A stretch of 64,000 nt of DNA from Nocardioides palaemonis. GTDB taxonomy: Bacteria; Actinomycetota; Actinomycetes; Propionibacteriales; Nocardioidaceae. The notes under the pieces were generated by a model. It worked only from the letters and a program-made list of their open reading frames with translations. It had not been told where the DNA came from and searched no databases. The translations under genes were made by a program, and so were the position numbers. The number at the start of each line of letters is the position of its first letter. Position 1 is the stretch's first letter. This document shows, in pieces, positions 53,951 through 62,476 of the stretch. The DNA is taken from positions 62,001-126,000 of the forward strand of contig NZ_JAGVQR010000001.1 in NCBI RefSeq assembly GCF_018275325.1, written 5' to 3'.

Positions 53951-56919
53951 CACCCACGACGATCGACCCGACGGTGTCGGACCGACACGACACAATGTCG
54001 TCCGTGCCGGCCCTGCGGACCACCGATCTCATCGGACGCGATGCCGAGCTGGAGCAGCTGAGTGCCCAGCTCGGCATCCGCGCGTCCGGGGACGACCAGA
54101 CCGCGCGCGCCGTGCTCGTGGCCGGCGACGCCGGGGTCGGCAAGACCCGCGTCCTCCTCGCCCTGCGCGACGCCGCCCTCGAGGCCGGCTGGCAGGTCGT
54201 CGCCGGTCACTGCCTCGACCTCGCCGACAGCTCCCTGCCCTACCTCCCCTTCTCCGAGGTGCTCGGTCGGCTGATGGCCGACCGGCCCGACGTGACCGCT
54301 CGCGTGCTCGACCAGCACCCCACCCTCGCGCGGCTCCAACCCGGCCGGCGCATCCGCAGCAGCGAGACCGCGTCGGGCGACCAGGCCCTCGATCGCGGCA
54401 ACGTCTACGACGCGTTCGGCGACCTCCTCTCCGCCATCGCCGAGCAGGGCCCGCTGCTGCTGATCGTCGAGGACGCCCACTGGGCCGACGAGTCCACGCG
54501 CGACATGCTCAGCTTCCTCTTTTCCCGGCCCGTGCCCGGTGTCTCGCTCGCCGTCTCCTACCGCGCCGACGACCTGCACCGCCGCCACCCCCTGCGTCGT
54601 CAGGTGGCGGAGTGGAGCCGGCTGCGCGGCGTCGACCGGCTGCCGCTCGAGCCGCTGGCCGACGACGACGTACGCCTCCTGGTCCGTGCCCTCCACCCCT
54701 CGACCATGACCGAGGCGGAGTACGTCTCCATCGTCGACCGAGCCGAGGGCAACCCGTTCTTCATCGAGGAGCTCGTCGGAGCGGCGGGCACCGGACAGGT
54801 CCCCGGCGAGCTCGCCGACGTCCTGCTCGTCCACCTCGACCGGCTCGACGACACGACTCGCCAGGTCGTGCGCCTCGTCTCGGTGGCGGGCCGTCAGGTC
54901 AGCCACGAGCTGCTCGCCGCGGTCAGTGACCTGGGCACCGGCGAGCTCGAGGCCGCGCTGCGCACCGCCGTCGAGTCCCACGTGCTGGTCGCCTCGCGCG
55001 GCGGGACCTACGCCTTCCGGCACGCGCTGCTCGGCGAGGCGGTCTACGACGACCTCCTCCCCGGAGAGCGGGTCCGGCTGCACGCCGACTTCGTCGCGGC
55101 GCTCGGCGAGGGGCGCGCCGCCGGGACCGCCGCCGAGCTGGCCCAGCACGCCCGTCGCGCCGACGATCGCCCCGTGGCCGTCCGGGCCTCGATCGAGGCC
55201 GGCGACGAGGCGCTCGCCGTGGGCGGTCCCGCCGAGGCTGCCACGCACTTCCTCGACGCCCTCGAGCTCGTCGACACCTCACGCACGCCGGTGGGGGAGG
55301 TCGACACCTTCGTCCTGGCGCGGCGCTGCGCGGAGGCACTCATCGCCTCGGGCCGGGTGCTGAAGGCCGTGAAGGTGCTGCGCGCGCGGCTGGCGACGCT
55401 GCCTGCCGAGGGGGCGGACACGGACCGGGGCCAGCTGCTCACGGCCCTCGCGTCCGCGCTGATGCTCACCGACACCACCGACTCGCCGCGCGAGATCGCG
55501 GCGGAAGCAGTCGACCTGATGCGCAACGCGCCGCCGAAGCTCCTCGTCCGGGCCCTGCTGGTCCAGGCCCAGAGCCTGCGCGGGTGGCACGAGGACGAGG
55601 CGCGCGCGATCGCGGTCCGTGCCCTCGAGCTCGCCGAGCGCCACGACCTGACCGCGCTCGCGGTCGAGCTGCACACCACGGTCGCCGGCCTCGACCCGAC
55701 CGGCGGCTCGAGCCCGAGCGCCGGCTGGCGGGCGGCGGCCGACCGGGCTCGTCGCGCCGGGCTGCTGGAGCCCGAGCTGCGCGCGCTCTACCTCCTCGGT
55801 CGCCTGCACCAGGACGAGGGCGACCTCGACCGGGCCGTCGCGGTCTACGGCGAGGTGCTCGGCCGCAGCGAGGTCGGCGGTCTCGCGTGGTCGCCCTACC
55901 CCGCCGAGGCGCGCCTCCTGCTCGCGGTTGCCCTCACGCACCAGGGGCGCCTCGACGAGGCCTGGGAGCTGCTCGACGTGAGCGGGCAGAACCCGCCGAT
56001 GGTCTTCGAGTGGCTCTACTTCGCCCACCAGATGCTCATCTCCCTCGCCATCCGCGGCGAGGAGAAGGACCACGCCCTCGACCGGCTCCGCGACTACTGG
56101 GGCACCGACGGCCTCACCGCGATCACGGCCGCCACGGCGACGCTGCTGCGGGCCGCGATCGAGCGCGACGCCGCGGCGGCGCTGGCGACCTACGACGACG
56201 TCGTCGAGACCGTCGTGCCGCTGTGGCACGAGTGGTTCCAGGCGCGACTGCGTCTCGCCACCCTCGCGGTCGCGGCCCTCGCCTCCGCCGCGCCGCAGCA
56301 GTCCGCCGACGAGCGGGCCGCAGCGGCGGCCGACGTCGACCGACTGATGGCCGACGGCGGTCGGGTCATCGACTTCTACGCTCCCTACGACGACAGCCAC
56401 GGCCCCGAGTACCGCATGTGGGTGGCACGCCGCGCGGCCGAGCACCTGCGGTGGCGCTGGCTCGCCCAGGTCGACCCGCCGGCCGCCGACGAGCTCGTCG
56501 CCGCCTGGCGCTCGGCGGAGGAGGCCGCGGTCGCCTACGGCAGCGTGCCCGAGCTGGCGCAGGTCCGGGTCCGGCTCTCCGGGGTGCTGCGCGCCACCGG
56601 CGACACGGCCGGAGCCCGGGAGGCGGGCGACCTCGCCCGCACGGCCGCGCAGGCGATGCGGGCCCGCCCGATGCTCGACGAGCTGACCGCCCTCGGGTCC
56701 GCCCCCGCCCCGGCCACCGCCGACGCGGCCAGCCTGACGCCGCGCGAGGGGGAGATCCTCGCGCTGGTCGCCGAGGGCCGGTCCAACGGCGAGATCGGCA
56801 AGCAGCTGTTCATCAGCACCAAGACGGTCTCGGTGCACGTCTCCAACATCCTCGCCAAGCTCGACGCCGCGTCCCGCACCGAGGCGGCCGCCGTCGCACG
56901 CCGGCGCGGCCTGCTCTGA
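53947..56919 (+). CDS. LuxR-family AAA regulator (large ATP-binding regulator)
   Basis: The product of 990 residues (or 974 with the ATG at 53995) is a large ATP-dependent regulator. It has LIGRDAELEQLSAQ near 28, Walker A AGDAGVGKTR near 60, a Walker B-like LLLIVEDAHWADE near 178 and NPFFIEELVGAAG. A long helical TPR-like region of about 500 residues follows, and a C-terminal LuxR helix-turn-helix starts at LTPREGEILALVAEGRSNGE. It probably senses a small molecule. GTG 53947 is preferred because it overlaps the microprotein's stop (GTGA), but neither start has an obvious ribosome site. Confidence 0.85.
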   Translation: MTPTTIDPTVSDRHDTMSSVPALRTTDLIGRDAELEQLSAQLGIRASGDDQTARAVLVAGDAGVGKTRVLLALRDAALEAGWQVVAGHCLDLADSSLPYLPFSEVLGRLMADRPDVTARVLDQHPTLARLQPGRRIRSSETASGDQALDRGNVYDAFGDLLSAIAEQGPLLLIVEDAHWADESTRDMLSFLFSRPVPGVSLAVSYRADDLHRRHPLRRQVAEWSRLRGVDRLPLEPLADDDVRLLVRALHPSTMTEAEYVSIVDRAEGNPFFIEELVGAAGTGQVPGELADVLLVHLDRLDDTTRQVVRLVSVAGRQVSHELLAAVSDLGTGELEAALRTAVESHVLVASRGGTYAFRHALLGEAVYDDLLPGERVRLHADFVAALGEGRAAGTAAELAQHARRADDRPVAVRASIEAGDEALAVGGPAEAATHFLDALELVDTSRTPVGEVDTFVLARRCAEALIASGRVLKAVKVLRARLATLPAEGADTDRGQLLTALASALMLTDTTDSPREIAAEAVDLMRNAPPKLLVRALLVQAQSLRGWHEDEARAIAVRALELAERHDLTALAVELHTTVAGLDPTGGSSPSAGWRAAADRARRAGLLEPELRALYLLGRLHQDEGDLDRAVAVYGEVLGRSEVGGLAWSPYPAEARLLLAVALTHQGRLDEAWELLDVSGQNPPMVFEWLYFAHQMLISLAIRGEEKDHALDRLRDYWGTDGLTAITAATATLLRAAIERDAAAALATYDDVVETVVPLWHEWFQARLRLATLAVAALASAAPQQSADERAAAAADVDRLMADGGRVIDFYAPYDDSHGPEYRMWVARRAAEHLRWRWLAQVDPPAADELVAAWRSAEEAAVAYGSVPELAQVRVRLSGVLRATGDTAGAREAGDLARTAAQAMRARPMLDELTALGSAPAPATADAASLTPREGEILALVAEGRSNGEIGKQLFISTKTVSVHVSNILAKLDAASRTEAAAVARRRGLL

Positions 56920-56988
56920 CGGCGCCGGACCCGGGGCACGACCCGGGGCACGACGCGGGCCGTCGGGTCGTCGGGGAGACTGGCGGGC

Positions 56989-57744
56989 GTGACTGACTTC
57001 CGGTGCGCCCTGGCGAGCCTGACCGACGGCGAGCCCCTGGCGGGCACCGCCCCCGCCGACCCCGACGTCCTGCTGGTCGAGGCGCCCGGCCCGTGGGGCC
57101 GCGACGCGGTGGCCGACAACCGGCTCCCCGAGGTCGTACGCGCCCACCTCGCCTCGCTCGACCTCAAGGTCTTCCTGCTCCGCCGGCCCGACGGCGGCGC
57201 TGGCCCCGGCACCCACGTCTACCGCGCGAGGGCCACCGCCACGGGCTTCGACGTCCGCAGCGCGGTGCTCGACCACCCCGAGGACCTCCTCGACCTCGAC
57301 CTCGACGCGCTCGCCCCGCACGACGGCCCGCTGTGGCTGGTGTGCACCAACGGCAAGCGCGACCGCTGCTGCGCCGAGCTCGGCCGCCCCGTCGCCGGGC
57401 TGCTCGCCGAGCACTGGCCGGAGGGCACCTGGGAGACCACCCACCTCGGCGGCCACCGGTTCTCCGCGACCCTGCTCGCGCTGCCGAGCGGGATCACCCT
57501 CGGCCGGCTGTCGACCTCCGACGCGCTCGCCGCCTGCGAGGCCGTCGTCCGCGGCGACGTCCCGCTGGAGTGGGTCCGCGGTCGCGCCGGCCGGCCGGGT
57601 CTCGAGCAGGCCCGCGAGCTGCACCTCCTGGCCGGCGGCGACCCCGACGCCGAGCTCGTCGCCGTGCCGGGGCCGGTGCGTCGTCAGTCGTGCGGCGACG
57701 ACAAGGTGAAGGGGACCACGCGCTACGAGGTCGTCGACGGCTGA
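56989..57744 (+). CDS. Sucrase/ferredoxin-like family protein
   Basis: The 251-residue protein belongs to the Suc_Fer-like family, which contains thioredoxin-like Fe-S proteins. It has CALASLTDGEPLAGTAP at the start, LLVEAPGPWGRDAVADNRLP near 28, VCTNGKRDRCCAELGRPVA near 122, the glycine/His motif THLGGHRFSATLLALP near 150 and SCGDDKVKGTTRYEV at the end. Four or more cysteines can bind a [2Fe-2S] cluster. Function is not known; the protein is soluble. It starts at GTG 56989, about 70 bases after the LuxR-type regulator gene. Confidence 0.86.
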   Translation: MTDFRCALASLTDGEPLAGTAPADPDVLLVEAPGPWGRDAVADNRLPEVVRAHLASLDLKVFLLRRPDGGAGPGTHVYRARATATGFDVRSAVLDHPEDLLDLDLDALAPHDGPLWLVCTNGKRDRCCAELGRPVAGLLAEHWPEGTWETTHLGGHRFSATLLALPSGITLGRLSTSDALAACEAVVRGDVPLEWVRGRAGRPGLEQARELHLLAGGDPDAELVAVPGPVRRQSCGDDKVKGTTRYEVVDG

Positions 57745-57802
57745 CCGCCGGCATCGAAAACCGGCTGGCTGCTGCGACGGCGCGCTGCGAGACTGACCCG
57801 TC

Positions 57803-59113
57803 GTGAGCTGGGGAGAGCGTCTGCGGTCGATGCGGATGGACGCGTCCCCGCTGCGGGAGTCGCGCGACTTCCGGCTGCTCTTCACCGCCGGCAGCGTGTT
57901 CTACCTCGGCAGCATGGTCGCCTACGTCGCGGTCCCGTTCGCGATCTACGACCTCACCGGCTCGAACTTCATGGTGGGCCTCGTCGGGCTGGTGGAGCTG
58001 GTCCCGCTCGTGGTCTTCGGCCTCTACGGAGGCGCGCTGGCCGACCACGTCGACCGACGGCGGCTGCTGGTCGCGACCGGCGCGGCACAGGTGGTGCTGA
58101 TGGTCGCGTTCGCGCTCAACGCCTTCGCCGACCGGCCTCGGGTCTGGGTGATCTTCGTCCTCGCCGCCGTCTACGCCGCGGTCAGCTCGATGCAACGACC
58201 CTCGCGCGAGGCCCTCGAGCCGCGCACCGTCCGCCACGACCAGATCGCCGCCGCCAACGCGCTGAGCAGCTTCGCCATGCAGCTCGGCGTGCTGCTCGGG
58301 CCGCTCCTCGGCGGCCTGCTGGTCGCCTACGCCGGCGTGGGCTGGTGCTTCGTCGTGGCGCTCGGGGGCTACGTCGTCGCGACCCTGCTCTACGCCGCGA
58401 TGCGCCCGTACCCGCACGACGGCGAGACGACCCCGCCGAGCCTCCAGGGCATCCGCGACGGCGTGACCTACGCGCTGCGGCGCCGCGACCTGCTCGGCAC
58501 CTACGTCGTCGACATCGCGGCGATGATGCTCGCCATCCCCGTCGTGCTGTTCCCGGCGCTCGCGCACGAGGTCTTCGAGCGACCGGAGCTGCTCGGGCTG
58601 CTCTACTCCGCCGAGACCGTCGGCGCGATGGTCGCGACCGCGCTGAGCGGCTGGGTCGGCCGGGTGCACCACCACGGCCGGGCGATCGTGGTGGCGGCCA
58701 GCCTCTACGGCGCGTTCATCGCCCTGGCCGGGCTGATGCCGTCGTTCTGGCTGTGCTGCGCGTTCCTCGCGCTGTCGGGTGCCGCCGACATGGTCTCCGG
58801 GGTGTTCCGGGCGACCGTGTGGAACCAGACCATCCCCGACACGATGCGGGGTCGGCTGGCCGGCATCGAGATGCTGTCGTACTCGCTGGGCCCGATGGTG
58901 GGGGAGACCCGCGCCGGGTTCGTGGCCGACGCCTGGTCGGTACGGGGAGCCATCGTCAGCGGTGGCGCAGCCTGCGTGGGCGGCGTCCTGCTGACCGCGG
59001 CCGCGCTGCGCGACTTCTGGTCCTACGACGCGCGCACCGACCCGGCAGCCGTCGCCGAGCGGGCGCGACGCGCGGCCGCCGCCGAGCAGGCCCGGCCGAC
59101 CCAGCCGTCCTAG
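57803..59113 (+). CDS. MFS exporter (EntS-like)
   Basis: The 436-residue transporter has twelve predicted membrane helices, MDASPLRESRDFRLLFTAGS at the start (typical MFS_3/EntS-like) and the loop ALADHVDRRRLLVATGA near 80 as motif A. EntS exports enterobactin; siderophore export here is possible since the window contains an iron uptake operon, but it lies 38 kb away and no biosynthesis genes are near. Its 3' end converges with a minus-strand WXG-like operon and overlaps by four bases. GTG 57803 is used. Confidence 0.84.
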   Translation: MSWGERLRSMRMDASPLRESRDFRLLFTAGSVFYLGSMVAYVAVPFAIYDLTGSNFMVGLVGLVELVPLVVFGLYGGALADHVDRRRLLVATGAAQVVLMVAFALNAFADRPRVWVIFVLAAVYAAVSSMQRPSREALEPRTVRHDQIAAANALSSFAMQLGVLLGPLLGGLLVAYAGVGWCFVVALGGYVVATLLYAAMRPYPHDGETTPPSLQGIRDGVTYALRRRDLLGTYVVDIAAMMLAIPVVLFPALAHEVFERPELLGLLYSAETVGAMVATALSGWVGRVHHHGRAIVVAASLYGAFIALAGLMPSFWLCCAFLALSGAADMVSGVFRATVWNQTIPDTMRGRLAGIEMLSYSLGPMVGETRAGFVADAWSVRGAIVSGGAACVGGVLLTAAALRDFWSYDARTDPAAVAERARRAAAAEQARPTQPS

Positions 59114-60114
59114 CCGAGCCGGTCGCGCAGGCCGGTCGTCCCGGGCTGGTGGGCGGCGGGTTCGGCGACGAGTCGGGGCCGTCCCTCCTCGGCTGCGGCG
59201 AGGGAGCGGGCGGCGCGGTTGGCCTCGGCCTGCTCGCGGTCGGCGGTGGCGGCCGCGTCGCTGGCCTCGACCCGGGCCTGCGCCAGCTCGCGGTGCAGCG
59301 CGGCCACCTTCTCGGCCTGGGCGCGGATCTCCTCGGCCGGCCGGTCGGCGCTCACCAGCTCCTCGAGGGTGCCCAGGGCGCCCTGCTCGCGGCGCCGGAG
59401 CACGTCGACGGTGTGTCGCGCGGCCTCCGCAGCGTCGCCGGCCTGCACCGCCTCCAGGGCCTCCTCGGAGGCGGCGCGGCGCAGCTCGCCGAACTCGACC
59501 TGGTGGGCGTTGGCCCCGACGACGGTGGCCTTGTCCTGGTCGGGGTGCACGTCGGCGAACTCGGCGAGCGCCCGGACCAGGTCGCGGGTGCCGGCGCGGC
59601 GGGCGTCGCGCAGCTCGATCCGCGTCTCGAAGCAGGCCTGGTAGGCCTTCCAGTCCGCCTCCCACGCGTCGGCCTGCTTCTGGGTGGCGTCGCCCGGCAG
59701 GGTCTCGACCGGTGGCCAGATGGTGGCGCCCCGGACGTCGAGCCCGCGACCGACGGCGAACGTGCGCAGCTGCTCGAGCCCGTCGCGGTGACGGCGCAGC
59801 GCGTCGGAGTAGGCGTTGACGGCCCGTCCGAGGCCGCGCAGGTTGTCGCGCACCTGCGCGGACTCCTCGTGACGCGTGCCCGCACGGTGGCGCAGCCGGT
59901 CGGCGGCCTCGCCGGCGAAGACCTCCTCCGACAGCCCGGCCGTGCGCTCGAACGCGTCGACCGCGAGCTCGACCTTCGACGCGAGCCGCCGCACCGCGTC
60001 GCCGTAGGCGTCGACCTCGTCGGGCTCGGCCCAGTGGTAGCCGCAGCCGAGCGGGTCGCCGAAGGACAGCCCGTCCTCGACCGCGTCGAGCCGGTCGGCC
60101 TGCACCCTGGTCAT
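59110..60114 (-). CDS. WXG-like helical secreted-effector-type protein (no toxin tip recognised)
   Basis: The 334-residue protein has a WXG-like helical N-terminal domain (YGDAVRRLASKVELAVDAFER near 36, AGEAADRLRHRAGTRHEES near 65) and then a long charged, mainly helical region. The middle part includes PGDATQKQADAWEADWKAYQ, a helix pair often seen between the leader and toxin. The end, GLRDRLG, shows no known toxin domain. It follows the 112-residue small protein with a four-base overlap. Assignment to the T7SS-type family rests on helix pattern and the small partner gene. Confidence 0.66.
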   Translation of the reverse strand: MTRVQADRLDAVEDGLSFGDPLGCGYHWAEPDEVDAYGDAVRRLASKVELAVDAFERTAGLSEEVFAGEAADRLRHRAGTRHEESAQVRDNLRGLGRAVNAYSDALRRHRDGLEQLRTFAVGRGLDVRGATIWPPVETLPGDATQKQADAWEADWKAYQACFETRIELRDARRAGTRDLVRALAEFADVHPDQDKATVVGANAHQVEFGELRRAASEEALEAVQAGDAAEAARHTVDVLRRREQGALGTLEELVSADRPAEEIRAQAEKVAALHRELAQARVEASDAAATADREQAEANRAARSLAAAEEGRPRLVAEPAAHQPGTTGLRDRLG

Positions 60115-60449
60115 CGGGGTCCCACCACGTCGGGCCCGCCGACCTGGCCGACCTGGCCCACCTCGTCGAGCTGGGCGGCGAAGGTGGCGGCCTGGCCGAC
60201 CATCACGTCGAGCTCGTCGAAGTCGAGGACCGAGTCGTCGATCGCGGACGCGAGCGTCCGGCACTTCCGGGCCACCTGCTCGGCGTCGTCGACCAGGCTG
60301 CGCACGCCCTCGACGAGGAGGTCACGCTGGGGGAAGTCGTCGGCGGGGTGGTGGACGTCGCCGAGCGCGGCACGGAGGTCCTCCCTCGCGGAGGAGAGCT
60401 CCTCCTGGGCGGCCCGCAGCGCCCGCTGGTTGATCGCGATCGGCCTCAT
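60111..60449 (-). CDS. Small helical WXG-like partner protein
   Basis: The 112-residue product (MRPIAINQRALRAAQEELSS) has two helices split near residue 50 and a Gly/Val/Pro-rich end. It does not contain a strict WxG motif, but length, helix pattern and the four-base overlap with the larger WXG-like gene fit a small secretion partner. It starts 64 bases after the stop of the DUF1648 gene on the same strand. I cannot tell whether it is secreted. Confidence 0.66.
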   Translation of the reverse strand: MRPIAINQRALRAAQEELSSAREDLRAALGDVHHPADDFPQRDLLVEGVRSLVDDAEQVARKCRTLASAIDDSVLDFDELDVMVGQAATFAAQLDEVGQVGQVGGPDVVGPR

Positions 60450-60512
60450 GGCGACCTCATGCCCCGGTGGACGGCGTCGAAACCAGGAGTGGTGAAACTG
60501 TGAACGACCTCG

Positions 60513-61022
60513 CTAGACCGGGGGCGGCCGGTAGCGCCGCAGCACGGCGACCGTCCAGGCAGTGGTCAGCAGGAGGTAGGCGGCGAGGCCGGCGACGAAC
60601 GCCCACCACGGCGCGCCGTCGCGGCCGGTCACGCCCACCCAGGTCGTGACGGCGAGCGCGGCGAGGAGCAGCACGCCGGTCATCGCGGCGAGGACCTCCA
60701 TGTCGTCGCCGAAGCGGGCACGGAACTCTGCGCGCCGCTCCGGGGCGAACCAGTACGCCTTCGAGCGCGCCGGCAGGTTGACCCACGTCCCGTCGCCGGA
60801 GACCGCCCACCGGGTCACGGCCGGGATCCCGACCAGCACGACGACCCCGACCACGACCCAGAAGGCGAGCATCGCGGTGCGCGAGGTCCAGTCGTCGACC
60901 CGCCCGGCGCCGTCGAAGTGCGACGGCACCCGCTCGGGCAGGACGAGGGCCGCCCACACCACGCCGACGGCGTACGCGAGCGCAACCGCGAGCAGGGCCG
61001 TGCGGCCGGGCCTGGACGTCAC
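60513..61022 (-). CDS. DUF1648-like membrane protein (SdpI-like)
   Basis: The 169-residue protein has four membrane helices. The first contains ALVLPERVPSHFDGAGRVDDWTSR, the DUF1648 motif of SdpI-type immunity/signalling membrane proteins. SdpI of Bacillus protects against a toxin, so a similar immunity role is possible, but DUF1648 is also found in many other proteins. GTG 61022 overlaps the stop of the P-loop gene by four bases. Two WXG-like genes follow downstream, so all four likely form one operon. Confidence 0.77.
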   Translation of the reverse strand: MTSRPGRTALLAVALAYAVGVVWAALVLPERVPSHFDGAGRVDDWTSRTAMLAFWVVVGVVVLVGIPAVTRWAVSGDGTWVNLPARSKAYWFAPERRAEFRARFGDDMEVLAAMTGVLLLAALAVTTWVGVTGRDGAPWWAFVAGLAAYLLLTTAWTVAVLRRYRPPPV

Positions 61023-61807
61023 ACGTGCCCGCAGAGCTGGGCCATCCGCAGCTCGAGCCGGCCGAGCAGGTCGGTGCAGTCCTTGTCGGTCATCGCCGAC
61101 TTCTTCCCGGCCCCCTGGGCGCAGACCGGCAGCACGTCGATCGACAGCCGGGCCCCGCCGGCCAGGGCGCGGAGCTCGTCGAGCTTGTCGCCGAACGGCG
61201 AGCCGCTGCCGGGGGAGTAGTAGCGCACCGCGGCGTCGACGTCGCCCGCGAAGAGGTCGGCCTTGGTGACCGCGACCACGAGCCAGGTCGGGCGGTCGCG
61301 GCGCACGGCCATGCTGGCGACCCGGTGGGCCGTGATCGACCAGTCCTCGAGCTCCGCGGCGAGCTGCTCCTCGCGGGTGGCGGCCGCGCTGCCGCTCGTG
61401 CCCGCGGTCCGGCGCGGGGTGGCGTGCCCGTAGGCGACCACGTGCAGCACCCCGTCGACCGGCTCGTCGTGGAACACCTCGTCGAGCGCACCGAGGCGGG
61501 TCGCCGCGTTCTCGCCGGGCACCACCCGGAAGCGATAGCCGCGCAGCCGGGCGTTGCGCCGCGTACGACGCTCCATCACCGCCGAGCCGACGTCCTGGAC
61601 GTCGCCGGCCTGTGCGCTCGCCCGGCGGGTCAGCCGGTCGGCGAGGCGGGTCTTGCCGACGCCGGTCATCCCGGTGACCGCCACGGTCGGGTAGCGGTGG
61701 CGGAGCAGGCGCGACGCGCGCTCGGGAGCCTGGGAGAGCGCGGCGAGCGCCCCTCCGGCGAGCGTGGTGCCGAGGGCTGCCTTGCCGTGACGCAACGGTG
61801 ACTGCAT
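61019..61807 (-). CDS. P-loop GTPase-like protein
   Basis: The 262-residue protein has a P-loop (TGMTGVGKTRLADRL near residue 42), a DxxG-like region and VTKADLF near 182, which matches the TKxD guanine-specificity motif. It therefore probably binds GTP. The N-terminus carries a short hydrophobic segment (AALGTTLAGGALAALS), suggesting membrane association. ATG 61807 is preferred over the longer frame reaching 61909, which has no ribosome site and an unlikely extra N-terminus. It is the first gene of the operon with the DUF1648 and WXG-like genes. Confidence 0.72.
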   Translation of the reverse strand: MQSPLRHGKAALGTTLAGGALAALSQAPERASRLLRHRYPTVAVTGMTGVGKTRLADRLTRRASAQAGDVQDVGSAVMERRTRRNARLRGYRFRVVPGENAATRLGALDEVFHDEPVDGVLHVVAYGHATPRRTAGTSGSAAATREEQLAAELEDWSITAHRVASMAVRRDRPTWLVVAVTKADLFAGDVDAAVRYYSPGSGSPFGDKLDELRALAGGARLSIDVLPVCAQGAGKKSAMTDKDCTDLLGRLELRMAQLCGHV

Positions 61808-61945
61808 GCCCCCATCCTGTCCGACGCACCTGAGGTGGATCTTCACCCGCGGGGACCCACACCGGACGGACGACCGCCGGTTGGCCATGCCACCACCCGT
61901 CTTGGACAATGACGACGCACCCCTGCCTCCGCCGGAAAGGTCCCC

Positions 61946-62476
61946 ATGGACACCGAGAACCGTCCCGTCCTGACCGGGCTCGTCGCCCTGGTCGGCGTCG
62001 CCGTGGTCATCGGTCTGCTCGGCGGGCTCGCCGTGCTCGTCGGGGTCAAGGCCGCCGGCATCGGCGAGGACTCCGGCACGAGCAGCGGCGGCGGCACGCC
62101 GGCCACCTTCAACCTCCCGCGCCCGACCGACACCAGCACCATCGTCCCCACGCCGACCGACACGCCCAGCGCGACCGAGACCGGCACCGAGACGCCGAGC
62201 CCGACCCAGGGGATCTCGCTGACCGCGACCCAGCAGTCGGTGAGCCCGATGCAGCAGATCCCGCTCACGGGGACCTACCAGGGCGGGGAAGGCGCGATCC
62301 TGCAGGTCCAGCGCCTCGAGGACGGCGCGTGGGTGGACTTCCCGGTGACCATGTCGGTCAGCGGCGGCACCTTCTCGACCTACCTCCTGACGGGTCGCAC
62401 CGGCGAGAACAAGTTCCGCGTGATCGACACCGACACCGACGCCACCTCCAACGAGGTCACGGTCACCGTCGGCTGA
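61946..62476 (+). CDS. Membrane-anchored Thr/Pro-rich surface protein
   Basis: The 176-residue product has one membrane helix (LTGLVALVGVAVVIGLLGGL) at residues 8-35, then a Thr/Ser/Pro/Glu-rich stalk (residues 45-90) and a small beta-rich extracellular domain of about 85 residues ending NEVTVTVG. The C-terminal part could be an immunoglobulin-like sandwich. No family is recognised. GGAAAGGTCCCC precedes the ATG. Its last 14 bases overlap the 3' end of the convergent MFS gene. Confidence 0.75.
   Translation: MDTENRPVLTGLVALVGVAVVIGLLGGLAVLVGVKAAGIGEDSGTSSGGGTPATFNLPRPTDTSTIVPTPTDTPSATETGTETPSPTQGISLTATQQSVSPMQQIPLTGTYQGGEGAILQVQRLEDGAWVDFPVTMSVSGGTFSTYLLTGRTGENKFRVIDTDTDATSNEVTVTVG

Noticed and set aside
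55279..57885. Long minus-strand open frame opposite the LuxR regulator
   Set aside because: Low-complexity Gly/Arg/Val composition and no motifs; the plus-strand frame has Walker and LuxR motifs.
57803..59113. EntS-like exporter as part of the siderophore system
   Set aside because: It is 38 kb from the uptake operon, with no iron box seen upstream and no biosynthesis genes; similarity alone does not justify the link.
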